NCBI RefSeq assembly: GCF_032884065.1
Contig: NC_088867.1
Location: 60,810,064-60,874,063 of the forward strand
Direction: 5' to 3'
DNA from: Artemia franciscana
Taxonomy: Eukaryota; Arthropoda; Branchiopoda; Anostraca; Artemiidae
DNA: 64,000 nt
A program made the position numbers and the translations under genes. Each line of letters starts with the position of its first letter. Positions within the stretch are counted from its first letter, which is position 1. Positions 1 to 11,288 of the stretch are shown piece after piece. The notes below the pieces were generated by a model. The model was given only the letters and a program-made list of their open reading frames with translations. It was not told the origin of the DNA and did no database searches.

Positions 1-1975
1 TTTTTTATTTTGAGGTTTGAAAGGCGAGAATAAAATATCTACAATCGAGAGAACTGAAAAAGGTGAAGAGGGTCTTTGAGTGCAAAGAAACTTCAGAGGC
101 TTGAAAACTCACTGTTGAAAATACCATGGAAAAATACCATTGCCTCTGAGGTAAAAAAAAAATGAATGTTCTGGTTTTGGGCCCCTCTTCAACAATGCTT
201 CCTTTACTCTTTATTAGCTCCTTCATTTATGTTCCATTTAATGCTTTATAGACGCTAATTTTAATCAAAAAATTATCAAGAATCTTATCATTAATCTTAT
301 CTTAATCAATAAATCTTATACTATCTTAATAGATTATCAATAAATTATCTTATCATTAAATCTTATCTTACCAAAAAAATTATCATTAAAAGCTTACCAA
401 GTCATTAGTTTCTCGCAGAAATTGTAGAAAACTGTTTAAACTTATTGTAGGTTTTGGAATTTGTAGAAGTGAGCAAAGATTTACTTTGAAAACTTGAGTT
501 TAGTGTAGAATTGACTATATAAAATGAATTTCTGAAAAAGCCTTGTCAATTAAAAAAAGGCAAAACGCAAGAAAATGGCGAGGGTCAATAAACCACTTGA
601 CAGAACAATATTTCTTGGTTAAAAAAAATTGTTATTTCAAATGACAATTTGAAGTGTCTAGCCGAGTCATTGGAATTGAAAGGTCCACGAAATGATTTTT
701 CTAACTTTATTTGTTGAAACCCTCTCTGAAAAGAAAACATTTTTCTTTCATTGTTTCTCTAATTTTCTTTCCTTTTGAAAAGTTGGGAATGCGGCAAGAA
801 TTTAGCACTTTTCAAGCTTCATAGACCACTGTCAGACTGGTGTAGGAAAGAAGGATAATATCAGTAGTTTTGAGCTTCTTTTAGTGGTTAAAAGGGAGAG
901 AGGAAAAAAACGAATTCTCAGCTGAGATCCCATCCTGCTATTGTTCGTAAAGTAGAAAAAATGAAAACAATTTTGGTAGCAGTAACTCAAAAGTTTTCAT
1001 ATTATCCGCTCAAATATTTTAGAGGGGATTAAAAAAATTAGTAATGTAAAACATTTGTGGATTTGTTTTCATTCCTCAAATTACGAAAAGTTTTTTTTAA
1101 GCTTTTTGACTTCCAATTTCCTGCAAAACATAATTCTTTGTATCAATTTTTGACTCTATTTACAGGCGAGAAAAACAGATATAACAAATTTCATAACTAA
1201 AGGTAAATTAATGTAATCAGCGTAACCTGCCGTGATTAGGCAAATTAACAATAATCTTAGTGTAACAAACATGTAAGCTAATGCCTTTTTTAATCACTGA
1301 ACCGATGAAAAGTGATAAAAATAAACACTTCATTTAACATAACGTGGCCGTCCAGTTTTTGTAATAAGCAATATCTTTTTGTGCACATAATTTCACTTGT
1401 TCGCCGCTTGTTACTGCTTGTTCTTCTACTGCTACTAAAAAATTTTTGCTGCCCAAGATCTTCTGAGGTCACCAGTGCTACGCCAATTTATCCTCTACTA
1501 AATCTGTGTGGCGGATGCTTGATTCTAATGTGGCTAAATCATTTCCACCAATAAAATGAGGGTTTTTTCTCTTAACGCCAGAATCTGCAAGATACTCGTT
1601 TCAACTTCAACTTCAAATTTCAACGTTCAACCAGATACTCTTGGCTTACCAAATGAAAAGGTATAGATTATTTAATTAATCTTCTCTGAAACTCGGATGA
1701 ATCTCAGAACAACAAGATTATCAACCTTACAGAGTCTAGAAGATTAAAACTCTACAACTCTGATAGGACTGGAAACCAGTGTCCATTTAAGCTGCTACTC
1801 TCAGGTTGAAGCGATTAGATTAGCAATTATACTCTACTTTCGGTCTTTACTGGCGTCCCTGATTATTTTGATCATACAACGGTGGAGGGGGTTCTACAGC
1901 TTAACTCTGTATGCTCAATTAGATTCATCAACCCAGCTCCAAATTGTTACAAATCTTTCCTCTTATCTTTTAGTT
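1..1975. other. AT-rich non-coding stretch
   Basis: I see no gene here. Reading frames are short, broken and of biased composition. The part from about 285 to 400 is low-complexity, built from variants of TTAATC and TTATCA. There is no splice-bounded coding run, RNA gene or recognisable element end. Confidence 0.5.
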
Positions 1976-1977
1976 CT

Positions 1978-2165
1978 TAACTAATTAATCTATTAATTAA
2001 TTAATCTTTTAATTAATCAATTAATAATCTAATTAATCTAATTAATAATTCTAATTAATAGTAATCTAATTAATAACAGTAATCTAATTAATCATATTAA
2101 TTAATCTTATTAATAATCTATTAATTAATATATTAATCTAGAACTAATTAATCTATTAGTTCTTA
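1978..2165. repeat. TTAATTAA-type low-complexity repeat
   Basis: The stretch is made almost only of permutations of TTAAT and TAATTAATC. It is an AT-rich microsatellite with no coding content. A run of 13 G follows separately at 2350-2362. Confidence 0.8.
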
Positions 2166-2409
2166 TTTTTAGTTCTTAAAAATAGACACTTATAATAAAA
2201 AAGCTATATGGACAAACTGCTTTAAGACTACAGTTAGCTCGAGATGTTACAGATTAGATATGATTTTTTATTTATTAGAATTTATTTTATTTAATATTTA
2301 TATAAAATTTAACGGTTTATTTGTACAAGCAAATCGTGGGAATTCCAATGGGGGGGGGGGGGAATGCCAGCCCATTTATAGCTGACTTGTTTTTAAGTCA
2401 ACTCGAATA

Positions 2410-2960
2410 TAAATATATGATGGATAAGAATAATCGAAATAATTTAAACATGTTTTGTCAAATAATAAAAGATATTTAGATGATATTTTGGTTTTAAATT
2501 GTAAGGAATTTTTTGATATTTCTAAAAATATATATCCATCAGAGCTTACTCTTGAACCTAGTCATGGCACTGGTCTAGAAGATCATTTCTTCGATTTGAA
2601 TATTAATATTTCTGATAATAATAAATTAAGTTTTTATATGTAAAATAAAACGGATTATTTCGATTTTGAAGTGATCAATTTTCTGTTCCCTGAAAGTAAT
2701 ATACACTCAAATATCATATATTCAGCATTTTACTCACAGTTACTTAGATATGCAAGGATTTGTAGTAATTATATTGATTTTAAAAATAAATGTAAAATTT
2801 TAAGCCAAAAATTGATTTTAAGAGGTGTTTCTGCAAATAAATTAACTTAGCAATTTAAAAAATTTAGTTTTCATTAAAATGAACTTTTAAATAAATACAA
2901 AAAGAATTATCTTGAAATATTTAGCAAAATCTTTGGTTGATTTTTCTTTTTACTGAGTTT
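2410..2960 (+). pseudogene. Penelope-like reverse transcriptase, 3' fragment (decayed)
   Basis: Translation gives RYLDDILVLNC with the RT catalytic YLDD box at 2473-2484. It is followed by an IYPSEL segment, a DHFFDLNINIS segment, then DYFDFEVINFLFPESNIH and SQLLRYARICSNY. That order of blocks (YLDD, FLDL-x-I, DDF-x-F, FP-x-SN, SQL-RxAR-CS) is what I know from Penelope-like elements and close relatives. Stop codons at about 2641 and 2848 and a frame change upstream of YLDD show that it is dead. The N-terminal RT fingers are missing. A hammerhead-like region of the same element type follows at 3050-3560, which supports the family call. A relative among other non-LTR reverse transcriptases cannot be ruled out. 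Confidence 0.6.
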
Positions 2961-3049
2961 GGCGTATCCCTAATTTTTGACAGTGGATTTCCGGAGGATT
3001 TTGCATATATTGTCATTTCAAATGGTCTTATTTTGCATTCATTTCCTTG

Positions 3050-3560
3050 ATTTTACCTAGGTTAGATTTACATCAATAGAGAAGTTTTGATAAAGTGAAA
3101 AATTTTTGGAATAGTTGTTTAGTTTTAATATAGATAACTTAAATACACGAGAGCCAGAACCAAGGTATGATAAGTTTGTTTTGGTGTTACTTGGTTGTTC
3201 TACATTTGTTTTTTCATAGGCATATATTTTGGGGGTTATACCTAACGCGGGGATACCATAGAAAATTATGGTAGGCACGCCACTTGCCTGGGTAGGGAAT
3301 TTAAAGTGCCGAAACCCTATAGGCAAGTGTGTATTCTCCTGATGAGCCCTTGTGTTGGGTTGTTGCCTCTGAATCATTTGTCTTTTTTTACTATTTTTAA
3401 TATTTGGTAAATGACGACTTATACTTACTTACGATACTACTGCCTGTCCATGGATTATTCTTTATGGTTGATTGTGTATGATTATGCTGTTTAACCTATA
3501 TAATTGTATGGATGAGTAGGGTTAAGGCCTCATTCAAGTACTGATCTATACTAATTACTA
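3050..3560 (+). ncRNA. Penelope-like 3' region with degenerate hammerhead ribozyme motif
   Basis: CTGATGA lies at 3339-3345 and is followed by a short stem (GCCC 3346-3349, GGGT 3357-3360). The GAAA expected after the stem is replaced by TGTTG, so the ribozyme is probably inactive. Just upstream is an inverted repeat, CACTTGCC..TAGGG paired with CCCTA..GGCAAGTG, at about 3273-3330, with GAAA at 3311-3314. Hammerhead ribozymes are a known property of Penelope-like element terminal repeats. The RT fragment at 2410-2960 is on the same strand just upstream. Element boundaries are not visible. Confidence 0.45.
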
Positions 3561-4295
3561 ATTCAGGAAAACCGTCTTCCTTTTCTCCTTCTATCATTTT
3601 TTTTACGTCTTTGTGCTGCTGCATTGGTAATTTCTTTTTTCATTATAAGAAATTCTGCAGGAAACACATCGAAGGCGTCGGATTATTTTCCCCAACCATA
3701 ACTTGTACTTCCGGCCTTAGGCTGAAAGTCAAAGATTTGTGTCTGTGTTACCCAGACCAATAGCCAGTAAGCGAAAAATTTAGAAAAAAAGGCAGTTCAT
3801 ACTTATAACTATGGATACTTGAACTACATACTTGAACTACAATCATAGTGTAGTTCATTGTCCTGCTGACCCGTCCTTTGACAGCAGCTTAATAACCCAG
3901 TGGTGGTACAACAGCGTCACCTTTCCTAGATCTGATCACCTTTCTGATCGCATCACCTTTCCTAGATCCCAAAGAAGATTTTTTGAAGATTTTTTTCACA
4001 CTTGGACCGTGCTCAATAAAAGTGGTACTTTAAACTCGTTATAAAGTAAAAGAGAAGAGTCTTAATATCCATTTAATATATTCAGGCGCCTATGGTTGTA
4101 AAGCGAGGGCGTTCTTCCGTGTCTACAAGAAAATTCTTTCTCTGTCATCAGGTCTTCGATAAAAGTTTGAAGGGCGTAGCGACATAATAGGGCATGGTAC
4201 CACTTTTCCTCATACTGTTAAGTCAAGAAATTAGGGTCACCATTTTTTTTTCATGATTATCAAGAAGGTTTTTTGCACAGCTCTGTGTATGTGGA
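3561..4295. other. Unassigned intergenic stretch
   Basis: There is no supported gene. A local direct repeat (ACTTGAACTACA) occurs at about 3815-3842. Short frames here have no recognisable motif. Confidence 0.4.
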
Positions 4296-5340
4296 ATTAA
4301 ATAAAAAAGCAAGTTTTTTTAACTGAAAGTAAGGAGCCACATTAACACTTAAAACGAACAGAAATTACCGCGTGTATGATAGAGGCTGTTCCTCCCTAAA
4401 CGTCCCGCTCTTTACGCTAAAGTTTTACTATTTCTCTCAAATAAGCTTTATTAAACAGTAAATAACTTTAGCGTAAAGAGCGGGACGTTAAGGGAGGAAA
4501 ACCCCCTTTCATACACGGATTAATTTCTGTTCGTTTTAACTTTTAATGTCACTCCTTACTTTCAGTTTAAAAAAAATTGTTCTTTCATTTAATTTCTGGA
4601 CGTTCTCGAATTAATTTATTAATAATCGAATTTTGTATTGGCTCTCTGTAAATAAATAATTAAAACGAAATTTGTGTATTAATTTTTTTTTTGCTAAATG
4701 GCTTTCTCTTGGTTTTGATCAGACGATTTTGAGAAAAAGGGTGGGAGAGGAGGCCTAGTTTCCCTCAAATTTTTCGGTTACTTAAAAAGGCAACTAGAAT
4801 TATTAATTTTTAACGAACATTTTTATTAGTAAAAATATACATAACTTACAAATTAATTTACGCAACGAACCTCTATATTCGTATATTTTTATTATGTATA
4901 TGAGGGGGTTTGCTCCCTCGTTATGCCTCACTCTTTACACTAAAGCTTTAATTTTGTCCAAGTTCCTTAAAATTGACCCCTGAATCACAAAGGCTGTAGA
5001 ATAAATAGTTGAAATAACTAAAAATACTTTAGCGTAAAGAGCGAGCTATTTAGGAAGAGATGGAACCCCCATATGCGTAATAACCTCTGTTCGTTTTAAG
5101 TTTTAATGCTGGTCCTTACTTTCAGTTGAAAAAACTTTTTCATATTTATTGTTTCATTTTTTTTTAAGTAATGCTAGAAAATCCTGCGCCCCCTTCATGA
5201 AATTTCTCTTCTCCCATGACAAATTCCTCCAAGGGAAGATCCTCCCAAGTAGCCAACTCCCCTCAACCCCCCCCCCCCCCCCAAAAAAAAAATTATCCTG
5301 AAAAGGTCTCTACGCTTAAAAATAATCATTACAATATGTA
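4296..5340 (+). mobile_element. FB element, 3'-truncated copy
   Basis: It begins with the family's ATTAAATAAAA start and a hairpin module at about 4308-4585. Left-arm CCTCCCTAAACGTCCC pairs with right-arm GGGACGTTAAGGGAGG. The family body follows: ATTTAATTTCTGGACG, the TTTGATCAGACGATTTTGAG block, and the GCGTAAAGAGCGAG repeat at about 5034. It stops near 5340, before the block that should follow the TTACTATATGTAA motif. No protein is encoded. A 14-base C run lies at about 5269-5282. Confidence 0.75.
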
Positions 5341-5429
5341 TTGCAATAGGGATATGCTTAGGAATTATAAACTTTTGTTACCTTCTGCATTAGTAAATTT
5401 GCGTATATTACCATTCGTATGGTCGTGAT

Positions 5430-5900
5430 TTGAAGGAAAATTCATATGGTCGTGATTTGAAGGAAAATTTATTATCTACTATTTCCTTTTCACAAATACG
5501 ACAACTCTTAGATCCTGGTTTTGTTATAGGGATACCAGAGTCTCCACATTTTTTTATTATGTTTTTCTAATTTTTCTTGTTCATTAAAGTTTTTTCACAG
5601 AATATACATAGAAGAATTTATTGACAATTTTTAGTTATTTGAGATCAAAGTAATCTACTTAAATCTTTCATTAAAACCTAATGATTATCAAAACAGAGAA
5701 AATTAATCACACGTGTGGCGGTTTTTCCATGGATCTTAGTTTTAGGAACATAAGCTCTAACTACATTATTTTCACTGATTTCAAATAAACAAATTTTAGT
5801 ATTATATTTGTTTTAAAAAATTTATAAATATCTTGAATATCCAGAGCAAAGTTCGGAATCCCTTTAAAGTTGAATTCATTTATATAGTCTATAAGCATTT
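5430..5900 (-). pseudogene. Possible Polinton/Maverick-type DNA polymerase B N-terminal fragment (decayed)
   Basis: Read on the minus strand, the sequence gives FNFKGIPNFALDIQDIYKFF, then AYVPKTKIHGKTATRVINFL. Next come KDLSRLL-stop-SQITKN, LCIFCEKT and, one frame over, FNEQEKLEKH. I recall the order SRLL-x-SQ, a C-x2-C pair and LEKH from the region ahead of the polymerase core in Polinton-like family-B polymerases of arthropods and cnidarians. At least three stops and one frameshift break it. No polymerase motif, integrase or terminal repeat is visible nearby, so this is a small orphan fragment. The assignment rests on remembered motif order only. Confidence 0.35.
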
Positions 5901-5904
5901 CAAT

Positions 5905-6215
5905 CAAAAATATGGTGAAGATAAGCAACTCTCTCCCACTTTGTCTGAGAAGGCGAGGGTTTAAATCCTAGTTTACCCAATTCTTTAGTTTGGGACGGGC
6001 TCAGTGGCGTGCCTCTGTAAGCTCAGCCGGAGTCGACCCAGCTCTAAATGGGTACCTAGAGAAACCTGGGAAAGGTAAAAAGGAAGTTTGTGGAAAAGCA
6101 CAGGATGGTTGGCCCCCCAGCCCCCAATTACACTTCCTGGCAGAAGGGCCAAGAAACGGAGATCAGCACCGCCAGTAGGGACTGTAATGTCTAATGCCGT
6201 ATTCTTCATTTCTCT
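5905..6215 (+). mobile_element. tRNA-derived SINE, type A, copy 1
   Basis: It has the same sequence order as the copy at 36399-36722. There is a tRNA-like head with a decayed B box (GGTTTAAATCC at 5956-5966), then GTTTACCCAATTCTTTAG, GTCGACCCAGCTCTAAATGG and a GGTACC..GAAACCTGG..AAGGTAAA block. The tail is GGAGATCAGCACCGCC..GTCTAATGCCGTAT. The frames on both strands across it are incidental. No clear target duplication is seen. Confidence 0.75.
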
Positions 6216-6237
6216 TAATATATATTTTTTTCTATAT

Positions 6238-7425
6238 ATTAAATAAAAAAAATAAGTTTTAACGGAAAGTAAAGAGCGGCATTAACACTTAAAACGAACA
6301 GAAACTACTTCGTATATGAAAGGGGCTGCCTCCTCATCAACACTCCGCACTATACGCTAAGTTTGATTTTTTCTCTTAACTCTACATTTTAAAACAGTAA
6401 AAAACTTTAGCGTAAAGAGCGGGGTGTTGATGAGGAAGCAGCCCCTTTCATATACGAAGTAGATCCTGTTCGTTTTAAGTTTTAATGCCGCTCCTTACTT
6501 TTGGTTAAAAACTTGTTTGTTTTTTTATTTGATTTCTGAACGTTTTTGAATGAATTCATGTTTTGATTTTGGTTCTCCGCAGATGAATAATTAAAAGGAA
6601 ATTCGCATATCTATTTTTTGGCTAAATGGCCTTCTCATAGTTTTGATCGAATGATTTTGAGAAAAAAGGAGCGGGGGAGGAGGCCTAGTTGCCCTCCAAA
6701 TTTTGGTTAATTAAAAAGGTAACTAGAACTTTAAATTTTTTACGAATGTTTTTATTAGTAAAAGATATACGTAACTTACAAATTAGAAATAGTGGAAATT
6801 ACCAAAAATACTTAAGCGTACAGAGTGGGGTATTAGGAGGAGGTGAGCCCATCATATGCGTAATAATTTCTGTTCGTTTTAAGTTTTAATGCTTCTCCTT
6901 ACTTTCAGTTGAAAAAACTTGTTAATATTTAAATTTTTCGTTTTTTTTAATCATGCTAGAAAATCCGGCAATCCATTCATGAAAATTTTCTTCCCCCATG
7001 GCAAATTCCTCCAAGGAAATTTCCCCCAATATATACCCCTCTTCTCAACCCCCCCCCCCCAAACTAAAAATTCCCATGAAAACGTCTGTACACTTCCAAA
7101 TAACCATTACTATATGTAAGCACTGGTCAAAGTTTGTAACTTGTAGCCCCTCACAAAGGGACTGTGGGGGAGTAAGTCGTCCCCAAAGAATAAGTTATAA
7201 GGTTTTTCAACCACGGTGAATAAAATGGCTATCTCAGAATTTTGATCCGGTGATTTTGGGAAATAATTGGTGTGGGAGGGGGCATAGGTGCCCTCCAATT
7301 TTTTTGATCCCTTAAAAAGGTCACTAGAACTTTTCATTTCCGTTAGAATGAGCGCTCTAGCAAGATTCTAGGACCACTAGATCGATACGGTCATCCCTGG
7401 GAAAAAAAAAACAAACAGACAGAGA
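6238..7425 (+). mobile_element. FB element, 3'-truncated copy
   Basis: The hairpin module lies at about 6253-6510 with matched arms: CCTCATCAACACTCC on the left and GGGTGTTGATGAGG on the right. The body continues through the GAGCGGGGGAGGAGGCC block, a C-rich block (7040-7070) and the TTACTATATGTAA motif at about 7106. It ends in the GATACGGTCATCCCTGGG block. It stops at about 7425, where RTE coding sequence begins, so the last 350 or so bases of a full copy are missing. Part of the middle (about 6790-6800) is deleted relative to other copies. Confidence 0.75.
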
Positions 7426-7426
7426 G

Positions 7427-7728
7427 ATACTGTAGACAAAGTTTTAAGGGAAGAACAATGCAGTTTTAGGAAAGGTAGAGGATGTGTCGACCAAGTTTTC
7501 ACTCTTCGGTTAATAATTGAGAAGTCCCTTCGTTTTCAAACACCTTTGATCCTCAGTTTTATCGATTATGAGCAAGCTTTCGATTCTGTTGATTGAAGAG
7601 CGTTAGCAAAGGTCTTATCGTTATATGGTATACCAGAAAAATACATTAAAGTGATTTGTGCTATGTACGAGTATAATACTGCTGCGGTTAAGGTAGGAAA
7701 TGAGGTTAGAAGCTGGTTTTGTATTAAA
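7427..7728 (+). pseudogene. RTE-type LINE reverse transcriptase, part 1 (split by an FB element)
   Basis: The frame reads EEQCSFRKGRGCVDQVFTLR, then LSFIDYEQAFDSVD (RT motif A, catalytic Asp), then YGIPEKYIKVICAMYEYNTA and VGNEVRSWFCIK. A stop follows the FDSVD motif. These blocks match RTE-type endonuclease-RT LINEs. The frame is broken at 7728 by the FB element and resumes in phase at 9472 with SGVKQGCVLSPF. The element is 5'-truncated, starting directly against the previous FB copy. Confidence 0.85.
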
Positions 7729-9471
7729 TTAAACAAAAAAACAACTAGTTTTTTTAATTGAAAGTAAGGAGCGACATTAAAACCTAAAACGAACAGAAAT
7801 TACTCCGTATATGAAATGAGTTGTCCCCTCCGCAATCCCTCGCTCTTTACGCTAAAGTTTGACTCTTTGCCACAATTCTACTTTTTAAAACAACTAAAAA
7901 CTTTAGCGTAAAGAGCGTGGGACTGCGGAGGGGACAACCCATTTCATATACGGAGTAATTTCTGTTCGTTTTAAGTTTTAATGTCGCTCCTTACTTTCAG
8001 TTAAAAAAACTAGTTTTTTTTTATTTAATTTCTGAACGTTTTTGAATTAATGCATGTTTGATTTTGGCTCTCCGCACATAAATTATTGAAATGAAATTAG
8101 TATATTAATTATTTTTGGCTAAATGGCTTTCTTTTAGTTTTGATCAGACGATTTTGAGAAATAAGGGGTGGGGAAGGAGGCCTAGCTGCCCTCCAATTTT
8201 TCGGTTACTTAAAAAGGCTACTAGAACTTTTAATATTCAACGAACGTTTTTATTAGTAAAAAATATACGTAACTTAAGAATTAACTTACGTAACAAACTT
8301 TTATATTCTTATATTTTTATTATGTGTACGAGGGGGTTTGTACCCTCGTTAATACCTCGCTCTTTACACTAAATCGTAAGTTTTGTTCCAATTCTTTAAG
8401 AATGACCCCTGAATCAAATAGGCCGTAGAATAAATAGTTGAAATCACTAAAAATATTTTAGCATAAAGAGCGAGGTATTTATCTCCTCCTAAATACCTCG
8501 CTCTTTATGCTAAAGTATTTTTAGAACCCTTCATATGCGTAATAATCTCTGTTTGTTTTAAATTTCAATGCTATTCCTTACTTTCATTTGAAAAAACGTT
8601 TTCATGTTTATTTTTTCATTGTTTTTTTTTATAGTAATGCTAGAAAATCCTGCGCCCTTTTCATTCAATTTTTCCCCCATGGCATATTTCTCCAAGGAAA
8701 GATCCTCCCACATAGCCCCCTCCCTCAACCCTACCCCCAAAACCAAAAAAATCCCCCTGAAAACGTCTGTACACTTCCCAATAACCATTATTATATGTAA
8801 ACACTGGTTGAAGTTTGTAACTTGCAACCCCTCCCCCAGGGACTGTGGGGGAGTAAGTCATCCCCAAAAACATAGTTATTATGATTTTCGACTATGCTAA
8901 ACAAAATGGCTATCTCAAAATTTTGATCCGTTGACTTTGGGAAAAAAATGAGCGTGGGAGGGGGCCTAGATGCCCTCCAATTTTTTTGGTCACTTAAAAA
9001 GGGCACTAGAACTTTTCATTTCCGTTAGAATGAGCCCTCTTGCGACATTCTAGGACCACTTGGTCGATACGATGACCCCTGGGGAAAAAAAAACAAAAAA
9101 CAAACAAATAAACACGCACCCGTGATTTGTCTTTTGGCAAAAAATGCAAAATTCCACATTTTTGTAGATAGGAGCTTGAAACTTCTACAGTAGGGTTCTC
9201 TGATACGCTGAATCTGATGGTGTCATTTTCGTTAAGATCCTATGACTTTTAGGGGGTGTTTCCCCCTATTTTCCTAAATAAGGCAAATTTTCTCAGGCTC
9301 GTAACTTTTGATGGCTAAGACTAAACTTGATGAAACTTATATATTTAAAATCAGCATTAAAATGCAATTCTTTTGATGTAGCTATTGGTATCAAAATTCA
9401 ATTTTTTAGAGTTTTGGTTACTATTGAGCCGGATCGCTCCTTACTACAGTTCGTTACCACGAACTGTTTGA
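7729..9471 (+). mobile_element. FB element, full-length copy inside an RTE LINE
   Basis: About 1743 bp. It starts with an A-rich TTAAACAAAAAAAC and a hairpin at about 7750-8015 (left CCTCCGCAATCCC, right GGGACTGCGGAGG). It has the family body with a second small palindrome around 8465-8525. It ends with the palindrome CAGTTCGTTACCACGAACTG at 9449-9468 and then TTTGA(T). The host LINE frame is WFCIK on the left and SGVKQG on the right with nothing duplicated, so the boundary is exact to 1-2 bp. No open reading frame of the family is conserved, so it is non-autonomous. Confidence 0.85.
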
Positions 9472-10126
9472 TCAGGAGTTAAGCAGGGTTGTGTTCTATC
9501 CCCCTTTATATGGACCATTTTGATGGACTTTACCTTAAAGAGTAAAGGAAAGGCAATGGGAGACCGCGGAATCAAATGGAGTGGAAAAACACTCCAGGAC
9601 TTAGATTATGCTGATGATTTAAGCATATTAGATGAAAGTGTGAGCAAAATGAATGAATTTTTAGAGGTTTTGCGAGTTCAGGTTGCTAAAATAGGCTTGA
9701 AAATTAATGTTTTGAAGACTAAGTCACTAAGGCTAGGAATAAGTGAAGATGAACAGGTGACATTAAGTAACGAAAATATTAATCAGGTTGGGAGCTTCAG
9801 TTACCTTGGTAGTATTATTAGTAAAGATGGTGGGAGCAGTGAAGATGTTAAGAGTAGAATAGCTAAGGCTCAGTGTGTATTTTCACAGTTAAAAAAGTTT
9901 GGGAGAATAGAAAGATAAGTCTGCAAACAAAGATTAGAATATTGGAAGCTACAGTGATGAAAATGGTCAAATATGGTTTCGAAGCATGGGCGCTCCGAAA
10001 AGCAGAAGAAAATTTACTAGATGTTTTCCAGAGAAATTGCCTACGGTTTGTTCTGGGTACCCGGCTGACTAACCGTATTTCAAACAGTAGGTTGTACGAA
10101 AAAAAGTGGTTCAATCCCACTTTCCA
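9472..10126 (+). pseudogene. RTE-type LINE reverse transcriptase, part 2 (frameshifted, truncated)
   Basis: It reads SGVKQGCVLSPF (RT motif B), then LDYADDLSILDES (catalytic YADD). Next are GLKINVLKTKSLRLGIS, VGSFSYLGSIISKDGG and, after a frameshift at about 9895, ISLQTKIRILEATVMK and EAWALRKAEENLLDVFQRN. The copy at 43013-43922 has the same order and shows the missing C-terminus. Here the sequence is cut at about 10126, inside the region corresponding to CGSIPLSGAIM, where Helitron-derived sequence begins. Confidence 0.85.
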
Positions 10127-10159
10127 GGGTCATCATATACCATTTCAAAAACGAATGTA

Positions 10160-10620
10160 TATACATACCGGGACACCGGGATACAAATGACGACCGGGAA
10201 ACAGGAACACACTACAACGGGGACACCGGGGGCACAGGGGGATATATAAATGACGACGGGGACACAGGGAATGTTCGATTAGTAATCACCATCAACAAAG
10301 CTCAAGGGCAATCATTAGAATCATGAGGTATAACTAAAAAAACTAAAAAAAAGTAAAAAACTAAAACCTAAAAAAAAGACCAATTCAAAAACGAATGTAT
10401 ATACAGACCGGGACACCGGGACACAAATGACGACCGGGACACAAGGAATATAAATGACGCCCGGGACCCTCAAAGAGAAATCACAGACTGGGACACCGGG
10501 ACACAAATGACGACCGGGACACAGGGAATATAAATGACGACCGGGACACAGGGATACAACTGCAATGGGGATGCCGGGGGGCACAGGGGGATATATAAAT
10601 GACGACGGCGACACAGGAAA
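10160..10620 (+). repeat. GC-rich minisatellite (GACCGGGACACAGGGA-like)
   Basis: Repeated variants of ACCGGGACAC, GACGACCGGGACACAGGG and AATATAAATGACGACC, in blocks at about 10160-10270 and 10405-10620. The reverse strand gives a spurious Pro/Val/Cys-rich reading frame. The same repeat recurs at 15000-15400 and, inverted, at 16590-16710 and 17170-17310, always within Helitron copies. Confidence 0.8.
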
Positions 10621-10819
10621 TGGTCGAATAGCAATCACCATCAACAAAGCTCAAGGGCCATCATTAGAATCATGAGGTATAGATCTGAATACGGATTGTT
10701 TTCCCATGGACCCTTATATGTTGCATGTTCAAGAGTCGGTAAACCTGACAATCTATTTATATGCACAGACAATGGGAGAGCAAAGAATGTTGTATATTCG
10801 CGAGTTTTACGTAGTTAAA

Positions 10820-10822
<3 letters not shown>

Positions 10823-10910
<88 letters not shown>
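10823..10910. repeat. (TA)n microsatellite
   Basis: An uninterrupted AT dinucleotide run inside Helitron sequence, between the helicase C-terminal remnant and the 3' tail (TCTATATTCACAGG). Confidence 0.95.
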
Positions 10911-10912
<2 letters not shown>

Positions 10913-11050
10913 ATATTCACAGGTGGGTCTTAGGGACACAACTACAATGGCGCGTAACGACTTACGCGTGCGGGGGGGCTTGGGGGGGGGGCACGAAGCG
11001 CCCCCACCAACTAGGTGTTGGGGTGGCGCGAAGCGCCACCCCAACAGCTA

Positions 11051-11255
<205 letters not shown>

Positions 11256-11288
11256 GTTGTCTGTCTGTGTGTCAGTCTGTGGATCAGG

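Noticed and set aside
8115..8372. Recurrent 60-85 codon frames with a common sequence in many FB copies (for example 8115-8372, 27568-27843, 60157-60384)
   Set aside because: The frames are similar only because the DNA is similar. Stops and shifts differ between copies, and there is no sign that the protein is kept.
10160..10620. CRISPR array
   Set aside because: Repeats are contiguous minisatellite variants without unique spacers, and the genome is eukaryotic.
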